Shown: one piece after another, positions 1 to 5,924 of the stretch | Position numbering within the stretch: position 1 is the stretch's first letter | Layout: each line of letters opens with the position of its first letter | DNA from: an uncultured Flammeovirgaceae bacterium | Lineage (GTDB): Bacteria; Bacteroidota; Bacteroidia; Cytophagales; Cyclobacteriaceae | Reading direction: 5' to 3' | DNA length: 7,126 bases | Assembly (NCBI GenBank): GCA_946480685.1 | Contig: CAMLLI010000210.1 | Coordinates: 1-7,126 of the forward strand | Notes under the pieces: generated by a model | What the model was told of the DNA's origin: nothing | Seen by the model: the letters and a program-made list of their open reading frames with translations, nothing else | Databases searched by the model: none | Position numbers and translations under genes: made by a program

Positions 1-272
1 ATTCCGAAGATATCAGAGTTACGCATGATGAGGTACTCTTTTCCATCGATGTTGATTTCAGTACCGGCATACTTTCCATAGAGTACAGTGTCTCCAACTT
101 TCACTGTTACCGGCTTGTCTTTCAGACCTTCACCAACAGCGATGATTGTGCCTTTCTGAGGCTTCTCTTTAGCCGTGTCAGGAATGATGATTCCAGACGC
201 TGTCTTTGTTTCAGCTTCAGCGGGTTCAACTAGCACCCTGTCCTCATTTGGTTTAAAGTTGATTTTTGCCAT
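1..272 (-). CDS. groES: Co-chaperonin GroES (Hsp10), C-terminus cut by window edge
   Basis: This is the 10-kDa co-chaperonin that caps the GroEL barrel in the cytoplasm and helps newly made proteins fold. Reading the minus strand from the ATG at 272-270 gives 90 residues starting [17 protein letters not shown], which is the classical GroES opening. The GroEL-binding mobile loop is visible at about residues 17-34, with the hydrophobic tripeptide I28-I29-I30 followed by P31-D32. The second half shows the usual GVGEGL-like turn (residues [10 protein letters not shown]), then [14 protein letters not shown] and a closing [13 protein letters not shown]. Family members have about 91-97 residues, so only a few C-terminal residues are missing. 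The start region is A/T-rich with no clear ribosome binding site, as is common in Bacteroidota. groEL normally follows and would lie beyond the left edge. No CIRCE heat-shock operator is visible upstream. Confidence 0.97.
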   Translation of the reverse strand, partial: MAKINFKPNEDRVLVEPAEAETKTASGIIIPDTAKEKPQKGTIIAVGEGLKDKPVTVKVGDTVLYGKYAGTEINIDGKEYLIMRNSDIFG

Positions 273-497
273 ATACGTAATGGATTTTTAAGGTTTAACA
301 AATTTGATAGTCACCGCTTAACAGCTTTTGTGCCATGGCGGAAAGAGACGCGAATAACGGACAATTTTTCCAATTCCTGTCAGCTTTTACAACGTTATTA
401 TCCCCTCCGTGGCATGAAATTAGAATGCTATAATGGCAAGATGGCAGTTAGGAGTGAGGGGAGGCGCGTGAAGATGTGGTGTAATGTCGGGAGTAAA

Positions 498-576
498 AAG
501 TCGGAAAGTCCGGAAGACGGAAAGTCCGAAAGTCGGGAAGTTGGAGAAGTCTGAAAGTTGGGAGTCTAGAAGTTAG
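498..576 (+). repeat. Left arm of facing 8-nt repeat arrays (word AAGTCSGR)
   Basis: Ten tandem degenerate units can be laid out without gaps. They are mostly 8 nt, with one of 9 nt (AAGTTGGAG at 538-546) and two of 7 nt at the right end. Typical units are AAGTCGGA (498-505), AAGTCCGG (506-513), AAGACGGA (514-521), AAGTCCGA (522-529) and AAGTCGGG (530-537). The reverse complement of the same set of unit variants forms the array at 738-819. The longest exact inverted matches between the two are 522-540 with 793-811 (19 bp), 512-528 with 781-797 (17 bp) and 536-551 with 766-781 (16 bp). Confidence 0.85.
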
Positions 577-737
577 AGATGGAGCGAGGTGGAAGTTAGT
601 AGCTAACCGAATAGATAATTATGAGTTTGAGAATTGATGGACGATGGAATTTCACGTATAGAATGACGGAGCTGTATAATTCACGTTGACGAAAGTTTTG
701 CTCTCTTGTCGCTCGCTAGTGATTCCGCGACAGTCTC

Positions 738-819
738 TCTTACTTCCAGACTTCCTTGTCTTCCGGACTTCTCCAACTTCCGGACTTTCCGTCTTCCCGA
801 CTTTCGGACTTCCCAACTT
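738..819 (-). repeat. Right arm of facing 8-nt repeat arrays (word AAGTCSGR)
   Basis: Read on the minus strand from 819 down to 738, this block again gives ten units of the AAGTCSGR word. The first five are AAGTTGGG, AAGTCCGA, AAGTCGGG, AAGACGGA and AAGTCCGG. A 9-nt unit, AAGTTGGAG (779-771), is sixth in order, as it is in the left arm. Most unit variants occur in both arms but in a different order, so the two arms are not a simple inverted duplication. Together they could pair as a long imperfect hairpin with a 161-bp loop. Confidence 0.85.
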
Positions 820-937
820 TCGTCCTCTAAAACCGCACACACCCCAAAACCTTACGCTCTCTTTTTCAATTTTCTAACGGCAGGTCTTTACTGCTTCAAA
901 ATGATTTGGTAAATTTTATTTGTTAAAACGCGCAGAT

Positions 938-1648
938 ATGGAAAGATTGTCAAAAGACTGGTTAACGCAGGGCTTGATTGATTTTGAGTACAAGAAGTAC
1001 GTGCTGATGGCGTATCTTCAAACCGTACGGAGTTCATTCGACAAAGTAGAACTATATCCGTTCCTCGCTGACTTGGTTTTTCATTACCGGAATTTGCTGG
1101 CGGTAAAAGAAAACAAAACACTTATACGCGAGTCTTTTCCCAAGGAGATATCGCTGGAAGAATTCCGTAAGCTTGAACTGACGTACCGGCAGTTGGTAGA
1201 AGATGATGCCGTGATGAGCGAGCTCGAAAACATCATTGACTTTTCGTTGCCGAAGATAAAGGACTCGCTGCAGGAAGGTTCTGTAATCTATGAATATGTA
1301 GAATCGCAGTGTGAGATCGCTCCCATAGGAGTAACACCGCTATATGCGAACGAAGGCTACTTGTTTGTGACCGTTCCGCCTGAAAAAGAGACTAACATTT
1401 ACCGTTACCAGGTGAGTATATTTGAAGGAAGCCAGGAGCAACTGCGTAGTCTTAATACCGAGTTCGTAGAATGTGTTGAGAAGCGGCCCCTGTATACATA
1501 CGAGAATTTAAAGCTCGACCTGATCCGCAAGTTTACCGATATGCCGAACCCGGCTACGTATCTCATTTTGTCGAAGATGAAGTTCCCGTTTTATGAGACA
1601 CTCATGCCCGTAGCCAAGCGGCTCTTCGTAAAACATATATCAAAATAG
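938..1648 (+). CDS. Unrecognised cytosolic protein, 236 residues
   Basis: I do not recognise the family. The start is set at the ATG at 938, giving MERLSKDWLTQGLIDFEYKK; an in-frame TTG 18 nt upstream would add only MLKRAD and is less likely. The protein has no signal peptide and no membrane segment, so it should be cytoplasmic. The first 120 or so residues are rich in charged and leucine residues and look helical (KYVLMAYLQTVRSSFDKVELYPFLADLV, in short stretches). The second half, from about residue 125, has more beta-like sequence (VIYEYVESQCEIAPIG, YLFVTVPP, YRYQVSIFEG) and then another helical end. No metal-binding, nucleotide-binding or DNA-binding motif stands out. Codon and base use look like those of its neighbours, so it is a real gene. 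It stands alone: a large repeat-filled gap lies before it and a hairpin follows its stop codon. It may be a lineage-specific Cytophagales protein. Confidence 0.85.
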   Translation: MERLSKDWLTQGLIDFEYKKYVLMAYLQTVRSSFDKVELYPFLADLVFHYRNLLAVKENKTLIRESFPKEISLEEFRKLELTYRQLVEDDAVMSELENIIDFSLPKIKDSLQEGSVIYEYVESQCEIAPIGVTPLYANEGYLFVTVPPEKETNIYRYQVSIFEGSQEQLRSLNTEFVECVEKRPLYTYENLKLDLIRKFTDMPNPATYLILSKMKFPFYETLMPVAKRLFVKHISK

Positions 1649-1654
1649 GACAGC

Positions 1655-1708
1655 TTTTGGATTTCAGATGTTGCTACGTATATCCGGGCATCTGTCTGAA
1701 ATCCAAAA
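1655..1708 (+). terminator. Hairpin behind the 236-residue protein gene, probable terminator
   Basis: A perfect 14-bp inverted repeat starts 6 nt after the stop codon: TTTTGGATTTCAGA at 1655-1668 pairs with TCTGAAATCCAAAA at 1695-1708. The loop is 26 nt. Inside it, CATCTG at 1689-1694 can also pair with CAGATG at 1665-1670, so two registers are possible. The downstream tract is CTTTTG rather than a clean T run, so this is a less typical intrinsic terminator than the one at 2320-2360. Confidence 0.55.
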
Positions 1709-1754
1709 CTTTTGCGCATATACTATACATGTAATATATACCTCATTTTCAGAC

Positions 1755-1770
1755 TGCTTTAGTTAAAGCA
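1755..1770. promoter_or_regulatory. Short palindrome upstream of the lipoprotein gene
   Basis: TGCTTTAGTTAAAGCA has perfect 7-bp arms around a central GT and ends 30 bp before the lipoprotein ATG at 1801. It could be an operator or a small leader hairpin. The size and position are suggestive, but nothing identifies a binding protein and a 7-bp palindrome can arise by chance. Confidence 0.3.
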
Positions 1771-1800
1771 AGTTGAGTTCTTTGTGTGAAAGAACCCCAC

Positions 1801-2292
1801 ATGAAAAAGAACTTCCTCTTTTTAAGCATGCTGTCCGTAGCAGCGTTCTCCTGCAAAGACGATGTTGAAAATCCAGCCTATAATTTCAAAGACCAGAATT
1901 TAACGGGAAAGATTGATAATGCAGACTGGGCTTATCAAGCGGGTTATGCATCGCAAGATGGCGCTTCGTCTGAGAGCACGCTTTACATTACGCTGGTACA
2001 AGGCCACGAAGGGGATGGCTGCAGTATATCTCCGGAAGGCGATCATGTATTTTTTACAGTACCCAACGCAACCGGTCTGTATAAGCTCAAGTTTGATTAT
2101 AACAACTGGGACGCTGAAGACAACCAGATCGTAACGTTGTTCGACAAAGAAACTACGACTAACTACTTTGCTTCGGAAGGAGCAGTAGAAATAACATCCA
2201 TCACCTCGACTCAGATCTCTGGCCGAATCGATGCCCGTTCTGAAGAAGACACCTTCATAAACGGCCGCTTCACCATCACCATCTGCAACTGA
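1801..2292 (+). CDS. Small outer-membrane lipoprotein, probably surface-exposed
   Basis: The product has 163 residues from the ATG at 1801. An in-frame GTG at 1786 is open but would put MKEPH before the signal peptide, so ATG is preferred. Residues 1-17 (MKKNFLFLSMLSVAAFS) form a lipoprotein signal peptide with Cys18 as the lipidation site; the lipobox A-F-S-C is loose, as often in this phylum. The residues after Cys18 are K-D-D-V-E, which fits the lysine/acidic lipoprotein export signal known from Bacteroidota and suggests transfer to the outer face of the outer membrane. The mature part looks beta-rich, ending in SGRIDARSEEDTFINGRF and TITICN. Two further cysteines, about residues 74 and 162, could form a disulphide. 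The fold resembles the small beta-barrel lipoproteins common in this phylum, but I cannot name a family or a function. The gene is single, with its own terminator. Confidence 0.88.
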   Translation: MKKNFLFLSMLSVAAFSCKDDVENPAYNFKDQNLTGKIDNADWAYQAGYASQDGASSESTLYITLVQGHEGDGCSISPEGDHVFFTVPNATGLYKLKFDYNNWDAEDNQIVTLFDKETTTNYFASEGAVEITSITSTQISGRIDARSEEDTFINGRFTITICN

Positions 2293-2319
2293 TATTTTTT
2301 CTAACCTAACCTGATAGAT

Positions 2320-2360
2320 AAGCGAAAAGGCACGTACTCCGTGCCTTCGCTTTTTTTTTT
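2320..2360 (+). terminator. Intrinsic terminator of the lipoprotein gene
   Basis: AAGCGAA plus GGCACG (left strand 2320-2334, with two extra A residues bulged between them) pairs with CGTGCCTTCGCTT (2340-2352) around the loop TACTC. A run of ten T residues (2351-2360) follows. It begins 28 nt after the stop codon and is a textbook Rho-independent terminator for plus-strand transcription. Confidence 0.92.
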
Positions 2361-2390
2361 ACTATATCTTCTTATTACGTCTCCTCTCAA

Positions 2391-2443
2391 GTGTCTCACT
2401 GGTGTTCTAACATAAACACCCACACACCTAAACACCTAAACCC
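2391..2443 (-). repeat. Short 8-nt repeat array (word GGTGTKTR) at the end of the secreted-protein gene
   Basis: On the minus strand, directly downstream of the stop codon at 2447, the units run GGGTTTA (2443-2437), GGTGTTTA (2436-2429), GGTGTGTG (2428-2421) and GGTGTTTA (2420-2413). Facing them on the plus strand are partial copies, GGTGTTCT at 2401-2408 and GTGTCTCA at 2392-2399. GGTGTT (2401-2406) can pair with AACACC (2415-2420). The array is weaker and shorter than the other three in the window. It might also help to end transcription of the minus-strand gene, but there is no T tract. Confidence 0.6.
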
Positions 2444-2446
2444 GTC

Positions 2447-3706
2447 TCAGGTTTTTTGCTTCTTCTTCTTCGCAGCCGGGAACAACACATTGTTCAGGAT
2501 AAGCCTATAGCCCGGTGAGTTAGGATGCTGATTGAGATCGGTCGGTTCTTCACCCACCTGGTGTTGATAGTCTTCCGGATCATGCCCGCCATAAAAAGTC
2601 CAGAACCCCTTGCCGAGTACACCGTGAATATACCTGGCTTCCTTGATCTCTTTGTTCTCGCCCATCACCAGTACATCGGGCTTGATAAGATGTTTTTTGA
2701 AACCTGTAGTCTGTCCAAAGAAACCCTGAATTACCTGCGTGTGATTTTGCGTCAGCATGGTAGGAATAGGATCCCACTTGGCAGAAAACTCAAACACCGA
2801 GAAGTAATCATTGTCCTGACGAAGGCCTCGTTCGTTGGGTTGATTATCGATGTCTGAAAATTCGTATTGAAGCGGATTTCGCTCTAGTCTGAAATTAGTA
2901 AAGGCAAGTGTGTTGTCGTAGTTTAATTTCTGTTGTGCCTGCGGATCGGCCGGGTCGCCATCGTACATGTGATCGCATATATCTACACCATCCGCAGCGA
3001 GCGCTATATCATAACTGTCGGTAGCCGAACACATCGCGAATAGAAAACCGCCACCGCTAACAAACTCTTTTATCTTTTTGGAAACAGCAAGTTTCAGTTG
3101 TGATACTTTATGAAACCCATGTTTACGTGCGAGGTCTTCTGCTTCTTTTTGTTGTTCTACATACCATGGGTAATTACTAAACTGACTATAAAACTTTCCG
3201 TACTGCCCTGTAAAATCTTCGTGATGCAAGTGCAGCCAGTCATATTTAGGGAGCACACCATTCATTACTTCATCATCGAAGATCACATCGTATGGAATTT
3301 CAGCATACGTTAATACCAGCGTAACAGCATCGTCCCACGGCTGCTTGCTCTTGGGAGAATATACAGCAATGCGCGGATACTTTTCGAGTTTCATCAGGTC
3401 ATAGTTAACAGCAGGACTCGCGATCTCGTTGATGATCTGGTTGGCTTGTGCATCGGAAATAACTTCGAAGCTTACACCTCGCACCACGAGTTCATTCTGA
3501 ATAGCCGGATGATATTGACACATGAAGCTGCCACCCCGATAGTTCAGCAGCCAGTCAACTTCCAAGTCACTTTTCAAGATCCAATACGCAATGCCATACG
3601 CCTTCAAGTGGTTGGCCTGCTTTCCATCCATTGGTATAAAAATCGAATTGGCCATGCCGATCTTACCGATCAGCACCAAGGCGAGTAAAATCACACATTT
3701 CTTCAT
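2447..3706 (-). CDS. Secreted Bacteroidota protein, usually labelled 'asparagine synthetase B'; GATase-like fold suspected
   Basis: The start is set at the ATG at 3706-3704, giving 419 residues. An in-frame ATG at 3751 would add 15 residues before the signal peptide and is unlikely. Residues 1-20 (MKKCVILLALVLIGKIGMAN) are a signal peptide without a lipobox, so the protein should be periplasmic or secreted. The conserved openings IPMDGKQANHLKAYGIAYW and DWLLNYRGGSF match a Bacteroidota family that databases tend to call asparagine synthetase B. That name looks wrong: there is no N-terminal Cys2 nucleophile and no SGGxDS ATP-pyrophosphatase motif. Instead, SGGGFLFAMCSATDS places Cys226 in what looks like a nucleophile elbow, and GKGFWTFYGGHDPEDY near the C-terminus (His375) resembles the GHD end of ThuA-type, class I glutamine-amidotransferase-like domains. 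This is inference from motifs. The C-terminus is lysine-rich (KKKKQKT). The true substrate is unknown. Confidence 0.85.
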   Translation of the reverse strand: MKKCVILLALVLIGKIGMANSIFIPMDGKQANHLKAYGIAYWILKSDLEVDWLLNYRGGSFMCQYHPAIQNELVVRGVSFEVISDAQANQIINEIASPAVNYDLMKLEKYPRIAVYSPKSKQPWDDAVTLVLTYAEIPYDVIFDDEVMNGVLPKYDWLHLHHEDFTGQYGKFYSQFSNYPWYVEQQKEAEDLARKHGFHKVSQLKLAVSKKIKEFVSGGGFLFAMCSATDSYDIALAADGVDICDHMYDGDPADPQAQQKLNYDNTLAFTNFRLERNPLQYEFSDIDNQPNERGLRQDNDYFSVFEFSAKWDPIPTMLTQNHTQVIQGFFGQTTGFKKHLIKPDVLVMGENKEIKEARYIHGVLGKGFWTFYGGHDPEDYQHQVGEEPTDLNQHPNSPGYRLILNNVLFPAAKKKKQKT

Positions 3707-3771
3707 ACACGACCCATTATTCAGTTTAAATTTACAACACTTGCGTAACATTCACGAGAATGATGCCCGAA

Positions 3772-3801
3772 TTTGGTAATAACGCAGGCTGACTAAATTT
3801 T
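3772..3801 (+). promoter_or_regulatory. Candidate Bacteroidota promoter for the MacB-like permease gene
   Basis: TTTG at 3772-3775 and TAAATTTT at 3794-3801 are separated by 18 nt. They fit the Bacteroidota housekeeping pattern TTTG / TAnnTTTG with one mismatch in the -7 element. The pair would leave a leader of about 65 nt before the ATG at 3873. Just before that ATG, ACGTT-CTA-AACGT (3849-3861) is a small inverted repeat that might touch ribosome access. Confidence 0.45.
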
Positions 3802-3872
3802 AGTTGCCCGCACGTGTAACATTTCGGCTCGTTTATCAACCTATGTATACGTTCTAAACGTTTCAGGCAGAC

Positions 3873-5108
3873 ATGGATATTATTGAAAATATGAAGGAAG
3901 GCCTCCGTTCCGTGAGGGCAAATTTACTGCGATCGATCCTTACCGCGCTGATTGTAGCCATTGGTATTACTTCGCTGGTAGGTATACTCACGGCTATTGA
4001 CGGCATCGAACAATCGGTTAACGAAAGTCTCGCTTCCTTGGGGGTGAATACATTTGATATCAAATCGAAGACCAACCGGGGTGCCAACAACCAGGGGCGG
4101 ACGGAAAAGGTATATCCGCAGATTACGCTTACCGAAGCATTTCAATTTATCGAGAAATATAGTGTGCCATCAACGAAGAGTCTGGCGGCCGACCTTACTT
4201 ATGTTGCCGAAGTAAAACGTAAATCCAAAAAGACAAATCCGAATGTGCGCGTAGTAGGATGTAATGATGAGTATGCCGCTATAAAAGCACTGGAGCTGCA
4301 GGACGGCCGTAACTTTTCACGTATCGAGATTGAACGCGGCTCGCAGGTAGCGGTGCTCGGGTATAAGATATATAAGACGTTGTATGAAGAGAATGAAAAA
4401 GTGATGGGTTCTGAGGTAACGTTTCTCGGAGCGCAGTTCAGGGTGATTGGTGTGCTGGAAGAAAAAGGACAACTGGCTGAAGATAATTTTGATAACATGG
4501 TGCTGGTACCCGTGATCAAAGCGAACCAGATGGCCAAGGGCCGCGGACTCAGTTATGAACTGACGGTAGGTATAAATGATCCAACGCTGGTCGAGTACGC
4601 CATGGGCGAAGCAACGGGACTGATGCGCAACATTCGTCACGATCGGATAGGAGAACAGAATTCATTCGAACTTGAAAAAAGCGAAACACTTGCCGAGAAC
4701 ATGGCCACCATAACAAACGCTTTACGCATCGGTGGTTTCAGTGTTGGTTTCATAACGTTGCTTGGAGCATCTATAGCCTTGATGAACATCATGCTTGTAT
4801 CGGTTACTGAACGCACGCGTGAAGTTGGTGTGCGCAAAGCATTAGGAGCAACTCCGCTTCGTATTCGTCAGCAGTTTGTGATCGAAGCTATCGTGGTATG
4901 TTTACTGGGCGGTATAGCTGGTGTTGTCCTCGGTATAATTATAGGCAACCTCATGTCGCGTGCTATGGGTATAGATACCTTCGTAGTGCCGTGGATGTGG
5001 ATGCTGATCGGTATGATCGTATGTATTATCGTAGGACTGATCTCAGGTTACTACCCGGCACACAAAGCTTCGAAGCTTGATCCGATCGAGTCGTTGAGAT
5101 TTGAATAA
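3873..5108 (+). CDS. ABC transporter permease, MacB/FtsX type
   Basis: This is an inner-membrane permease subunit of the MacB-like class, whose members use ATP hydrolysis in the cytoplasm to drive work in the periplasm (efflux, lipoprotein release or envelope signalling). The 411 residues show the standard order. A cytosolic N-terminal helix (MDIIENMKEGLRSVRANLLR) precedes a first membrane segment at about 21-43. A large periplasmic MacB core domain spans about 45-275. Three further membrane segments lie at about 288-309, 336-360 and 375-393. Between segments 2 and 3 is the family's coupling stretch, SVTERTREVGVRKALGA (310-326). The C-terminus, AHKASKLDPIESLRFE, is also typical. The gene carries no ATPase domain of its own, unlike true MacB, and none is directly beside it; the nearest ATPase gene is at 5925, beyond a minus-strand gene. 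It may use that ATPase or one encoded elsewhere. Substrate unknown. Confidence 0.93.
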   Translation: MDIIENMKEGLRSVRANLLRSILTALIVAIGITSLVGILTAIDGIEQSVNESLASLGVNTFDIKSKTNRGANNQGRTEKVYPQITLTEAFQFIEKYSVPSTKSLAADLTYVAEVKRKSKKTNPNVRVVGCNDEYAAIKALELQDGRNFSRIEIERGSQVAVLGYKIYKTLYEENEKVMGSEVTFLGAQFRVIGVLEEKGQLAEDNFDNMVLVPVIKANQMAKGRGLSYELTVGINDPTLVEYAMGEATGLMRNIRHDRIGEQNSFELEKSETLAENMATITNALRIGGFSVGFITLLGASIALMNIMLVSVTERTREVGVRKALGATPLRIRQQFVIEAIVVCLLGGIAGVVLGIIIGNLMSRAMGIDTFVVPWMWMLIGMIVCIIVGLISGYYPAHKASKLDPIESLRFE

Positions 5109-5109
5109 A

Positions 5110-5226
5110 ATAGCTGCGAGCGTTGAGCTGTGAGCTGCGAGAAGATAAATAGTATAAAGTTAGTGCTATATATACCTAAGGTTTATTCAAACCTCTCATA
5201 GCTCACAGCTCGCAACTCAAAGCTAT
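5110..5226. repeat. Facing 7-nt repeat arrays (word GAGCTGY) filling a convergent gap
   Basis: The gap between the stop codons of the permease gene (5108) and tesA (5227) is almost wholly taken by two arms. Plus strand 5110-5142 reads as heptamers TAGCTGC, GAGCGTT, GAGCTGT, GAGCTGC, then GAGA. The reverse complement of 5194-5226 reads TAGCTTT, GAGTTGC, GAGCTGT, GAGCTAT, then GAGA. The two 33-nt arms align without gaps with 25 identities, including a perfect 12-bp core (GAGCTGTGAGCT, 5125-5136 with 5200-5211). The 51-nt middle is A/T-rich. Because the genes converge, the hairpin could act as a bidirectional terminator, though no long T tract follows either arm. Confidence 0.85.
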
Positions 5227-5835
5227 CTACAAAAGTGGTTTCACGATCTTAAAAACGTTTTCCGCTACAATTTTGTGTCCTTCTACATTCGGATGTATAC
5301 CATCGGCCTGGTTGAGCTTTTCGTTGCCGGCTACATCTTGTAAGAGAAATGGAATCAGTGTTGCATTATTTTTTTGGGCGAGTTCCGGAAATATTTTTCT
5401 GAACTTGGAAGTGTAGTCTGGTCCCATGTTCGGGGGCACCATCATGCCGGCTATAACAATTTTAGCTTTCGGATATTTTGCTTTTACCTTATCGATAATA
5501 GCCTGCAGATTTTTTTGAGTTTGTTCAATGGGTAATCCGCGCAGACCATCGTTCGCACCGAGTTCCAGTACAAACACATCTACGGGTTGACGAAGCACCC
5601 ACTCGAGGCGGGATAAACCACCCGCGGAGGTCTCACCACTTAACCCGGCATTGATCACCTTGCAAGGCTTGCCCTGCTGTTTGAATTTCTTTTCAACGAG
5701 TGCCGGAAAAGCCTCTTCGGTTGTAAGACCCAGTCCTGCCGTAAGGCTGTCGCCATAAAACAAAATCGTTTTTGTAGAATTTCCTGCCTGAAACAGGAGC
5801 AGAAATGAAATAATCAACCCTAATTTTCCGACCAT
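5227..5835 (-). CDS. tesA: TesA-like SGNH/GDSL esterase (arylesterase / lysophospholipase)
   Basis: This is a secreted serine hydrolase of the TesA family, which cleaves thioesters, aryl esters and lysophospholipids in the periplasm. The product is 202 residues, normal for the family. Residues 1-20 form a signal peptide with a hydrophobic core (LGLIISFLLLF). All SGNH blocks are present: FYGDSLTAGLG with nucleophile Ser30, NAGLSGETSAGG with Gly67, LELGANDGLRG with Asn95, and DGIHPNVEGH with Asp178 and His181. The start ATG at 5835-5833 lies directly before the signal peptide and there is no better alternative. The gene is divergent from the YbbA-type ATPase gene, the arrangement found in E. 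coli and many other bacteria, which supports a shared envelope-lipid role. The natural substrate cannot be told from sequence. The stop codon sits directly against the repeat arrays at 5110-5226. Confidence 0.95.
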   Translation of the reverse strand: MVGKLGLIISFLLLFQAGNSTKTILFYGDSLTAGLGLTTEEAFPALVEKKFKQQGKPCKVINAGLSGETSAGGLSRLEWVLRQPVDVFVLELGANDGLRGLPIEQTQKNLQAIIDKVKAKYPKAKIVIAGMMVPPNMGPDYTSKFRKIFPELAQKNNATLIPFLLQDVAGNEKLNQADGIHPNVEGHKIVAENVFKIVKPLL

Positions 5836-5865
5836 ACGTGTAATAAATCTATTCGTGCTAAATTA

Positions 5866-5884
5866 AACTAAAACAATTTTAGTT
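5866..5884. promoter_or_regulatory. Perfect palindrome in the tesA / ybbA divergent promoter region
   Basis: AACTAAAACAATTTTAGTT has perfect 8-bp arms around a central CAA. It lies in the 89-bp gap between the two divergent start codons, 30 bp from tesA and 40 bp from ybbA. That placement would suit an operator controlling both genes. On the minus strand the sequence includes TAAAATTG, a one-mismatch match to the Bacteroidota -7 box TAnnTTTG, but no well-spaced TTG partner is evident. The DNA is A/T-rich, so chance is possible. Confidence 0.4.
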
Positions 5885-5924
5885 CTTTTAACGATTACTC
5901 TTAACAATATCATAAACAAAAACC

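Larger units (their letters stand above)
273..937. other. Long divergent intergenic region without a convincing gene
   Basis: This 665-bp gap lies between the start of groES (minus strand) and the start of the 236-residue protein gene (plus strand), so promoters for both should lie here. I could not assign a clear Bacteroidota -33/-7 pair to groES. For the right-hand gene the best candidate is TTTA at 887-890 with TAAATTTT at 910-917, a weak match. Two blocks of 8-nt repeats in opposite orientation occupy 498-576 and 738-819. The 161 bp between them shows only short inverted repeats, for example GTTAG-TAG-CTAAC near 594. Open frames across this region exist only because the repeats lack stops; their products are low-complexity and resemble no family. 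Confidence 0.7.

Noticed and set aside
273..480. CIRCE heat-shock operator upstream of groES
   Set aside because: No TTAGCACTC-N9-GAGTGCTAA inverted repeat is present; a lone GAGTG near 454 has no partner.
498..819. CRISPR array
   Set aside because: The units are 8 nt and contiguous, with no unique spacers and no cas genes nearby.
330..912. Several open frames on both strands between groES and the 236-residue protein gene, up to 74 residues
   Set aside because: They read through the 8-nt repeat arrays and give low-complexity serine/glutamate/phenylalanine-rich peptides. Frames stay open in an 8-nt repeat because its three-unit cycle lacks stops. None has a credible start region or family likeness.
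920..937. TTG start extending the 236-residue protein by six residues
   Set aside because: The ATG at 938 is in frame and the extension (MLKRAD) adds nothing recognisable.
3707..3751. Upstream ATG extending the secreted protein by 15 residues
   Set aside because: It would bury the signal peptide behind a charged, cysteine-rich stretch; the ATG at 3706 starts directly with MKKCVILLAL.
4199..4837. Minus-strand open frames of 66-112 residues inside the permease gene
   Set aside because: They are opposite-strand shadows of a well-supported membrane protein gene, with no start signals or family likeness.
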